Assembly (NCBI GenBank): GCA_900548935.1
Contig: URMR01000097.1
Coordinates: 1 to 6,698, forward strand
Direction: 5' to 3'
Source: an uncultured Collinsella sp.
GTDB taxonomy: Bacteria; Actinomycetota; Coriobacteriia; Coriobacteriales; Coriobacteriaceae
Length of the DNA: 6,698 nt
The translations under genes and the position numbers were made by a program. Shown here in pieces: positions 5,352-6,698 of the stretch. The notes under the pieces were generated by a model, which was not told the origin of the DNA, searched no databases, and saw only the letters and a program-made list of their open reading frames with translations. The number at the start of each line of letters is the position of its first letter. Within the stretch, counting starts at the first letter, position 1.

Positions 5352-6698
5352 GTGGCAAAAAAGCCTCAGCACGCTCAGAACAACCAGCGCAGTCAGCAGG
5401 GCAAACAGGGCCAGCAGCAAAAGCGCGGCGGCAAGGCCCAGAGCGGCCACACCACGCATACCCCAGCAGTGCCTGTCCGTCCCTGGCGCCCGGGCCGCGA
5501 TAAGTTCCTCCCCGTCAGCCGCGCCGACATGGATGCGCGCGGCTGGGACCAGTGTGACTTCGTCTACATCTGCGGCGACGCCTACGTGGACCACCCCAGC
5601 TTTGGTATGGCCATCATCAGCCGCGTACTCGACGCGCACGGCTACAAGGTAGGCATTATCTGCCAGCCCGATTGGACCGACCCCGCCAGCATCACCGTGC
5701 TCGGCGAGCCGCGCCTGGGCTTTCTCGTCAGTGCCGGCAATATGGACTCCATGGTCAACCACTATTCGGTGACCAAGCACCGCCGCCACACCGACGCCTA
5801 TACCCCCGGTGGCGAGGAGGGGCACCGCCCCAATCGTGCCGTCACGGTCTACGGCAACCTCATCCGCCAGACGTTCAAGGACGCCCCCATCATCATCGGC
5901 GGCATCGAGGCGAGCCTGCGCCGCCTGGCCCATTACGACTACTGGCAGGACAAGCTCAAGCGCTCGGTGCTGCTCGACTCGGGCGCCGACATCCTCATCT
6001 ACGGCATGGGCGAGCACGCGATCGTCGAGATCGCCGACGCGCTCGACGCGGGACTGCCCGTCAATCAGATCACCTATATCAACGGCACCGTCTACCGCAC
6101 GGGTTCGCTTGACGAGGTCTACGACTACGACCTGCTGCCCAGCTGGAACGACCTTGCCGCCGACAAGCTCAACTACGCACGCAGCTTTAATGTGCAGCAG
6201 CAGAATATGGACCCCATCACCGGACATCGCCTGGTAGAGCCCTATCCCAACAACGTCTATGTGGTGCAGAACCCACCGTCGGCAACGCTCACCACCGATG
6301 AGATGGACGAGGTGGCCGAACTCCCCTACGCACGCGATTGGCATCCCGACTACGACGCGGCAGGCGGCGTGCCGGCCTTTGCCGAGATCAAGTTTTCCAT
6401 TAGCTCCAACCGCGGCTGTTTTGGCGAGTGCTCGTTTTGCGCCCTCACCTTCCACCAGGGCCGCGTGCTGCAGATGCGCAGCCACGACTCGATCATGCGC
6501 GAGGCCGAGCTGCTCACGCGCGATCCCGAGTTTAAGGGCTACATCAACGACGTGGGAGGACCGACGGCCAACTTTAGCCGTCCTGCCTGCGACAAGCAGC
6601 TCAAGCACGGCGTGTGCAAGAACAAGCGCTGCCTGTGGCCGAACGTGTGCAAGAACATGGTGGTCGACGAGAGCGGCTATACGCAGTTGCTGCGCGAC
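5352..6698 (+). CDS. ygiQ: YgiQ-family (UPF0313) radical SAM protein, 3' end outside the window
   Basis: The frame is open from GTG at 5352 to the window end, giving 449 codons of a protein that is usually about 600-700 residues. YgiQ proteins are radical-SAM enzymes of unknown substrate. After a basic, Gln-rich N-terminal tail (about residues 1-38), the conserved N-terminal domain follows with DAYVDHPSFG, NMDSMVNHY, AYTPGG, IIIGGIEASLRR, AHYDYW and YGMGEHA. The [4Fe-4S] motif is in NRGCFGECSFCA, with C356, C360 and C363 (CxxxCxxC). A second cysteine cluster near the window end (C413, C422, C427, C433) is also typical of the family. GGAGG lies 4 bases before the GTG, slightly close but the only good site. 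The start is shared with no other gene, and the gene diverges from the YoaK-family gene. The stop codon and C-terminal domain are not visible. Confidence 0.92.
   Translation, partial: MAKKPQHAQNNQRSQQGKQGQQQKRGGKAQSGHTTHTPAVPVRPWRPGRDKFLPVSRADMDARGWDQCDFVYICGDAYVDHPSFGMAIISRVLDAHGYKVGIICQPDWTDPASITVLGEPRLGFLVSAGNMDSMVNHYSVTKHRRHTDAYTPGGEEGHRPNRAVTVYGNLIRQTFKDAPIIIGGIEASLRRLAHYDYWQDKLKRSVLLDSGADILIYGMGEHAIVEIADALDAGLPVNQITYINGTVYRTGSLDEVYDYDLLPSWNDLAADKLNYARSFNVQQQNMDPITGHRLVEPYPNNVYVVQNPPSATLTTDEMDEVAELPYARDWHPDYDAAGGVPAFAEIKFSISSNRGCFGECSFCALTFHQGRVLQMRSHDSIMREAELLTRDPEFKGYINDVGGPTANFSRPACDKQLKHGVCKNKRCLWPNVCKNMVVDESGYTQLLRD

Noticed and set aside
5055..6608. Long minus-strand open frame (517 codons) opposite the ygiQ-type gene
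   Set aside because: It is antisense to an unmistakable radical-SAM coding sequence, and its Val/Ala/Gly/His-rich translation is typical of the shadow of GC-rich coding DNA.

Overview
The window looks like chromosomal DNA from a gut Coriobacteriia-type actinobacterium, most likely Collinsella or a close relative. This is inferred from the fairly high G+C content, a FucO-type alcohol dehydrogenase, a YgiQ radical-SAM protein, and several hairpin repeats sharing a GGGACTG/CAGTCCC core. No 16S rRNA or marker gene is present, so the assignment is tentative.

Left part (1-1700): after a possible C-terminal scrap of an upstream gene, one gene (199-1572, +) encodes a HipA-like Ser/Thr kinase fused to an N-terminal excisionase/MerR-type helix-turn-helix. 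Its catalytic residues are intact. The gene lies between two nearly identical palindromic repeats of about 70 bp (61-130 and 1586-1656), which are inverted relative to each other. Its promoter region holds a separate AT-rich inverted repeat that looks like an operator. Gene, putative operator and flanking hairpins together resemble a self-contained cassette. This is the most interesting part of the window.

Middle part (1700-4260), all on the minus strand: an M42-family metallo-aminopeptidase (1708-2736), then a 128-bp nested palindrome, then a fucO-type lactaldehyde reductase gene (2993-4140). The fucO gene is split into two reading frames by an apparent deletion of about 19 bp. It keeps a strong ribosome-binding site and a regulatory region with a LacI/CcpA-like palindrome, so the lesion looks recent or is an assembly error.

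Right part (4260-6698): a YoaK/DUF1275 membrane protein (4373-5089, -) with a good intrinsic terminator and an extra REP-like hairpin downstream. It is divergent from a ygiQ-type radical-SAM gene (5352 to the window end, +), which is cut by the window edge. The roughly 260 bp between them carries a perfect 12-bp-stem hairpin next to the likely ygiQ promoter.

The genes do not form one pathway. FucO (sugar-derived lactaldehyde reduction), the peptidase, YoaK and YgiQ look like separately transcribed housekeeping or accessory loci, with the HipA-like cassette inserted beside them.
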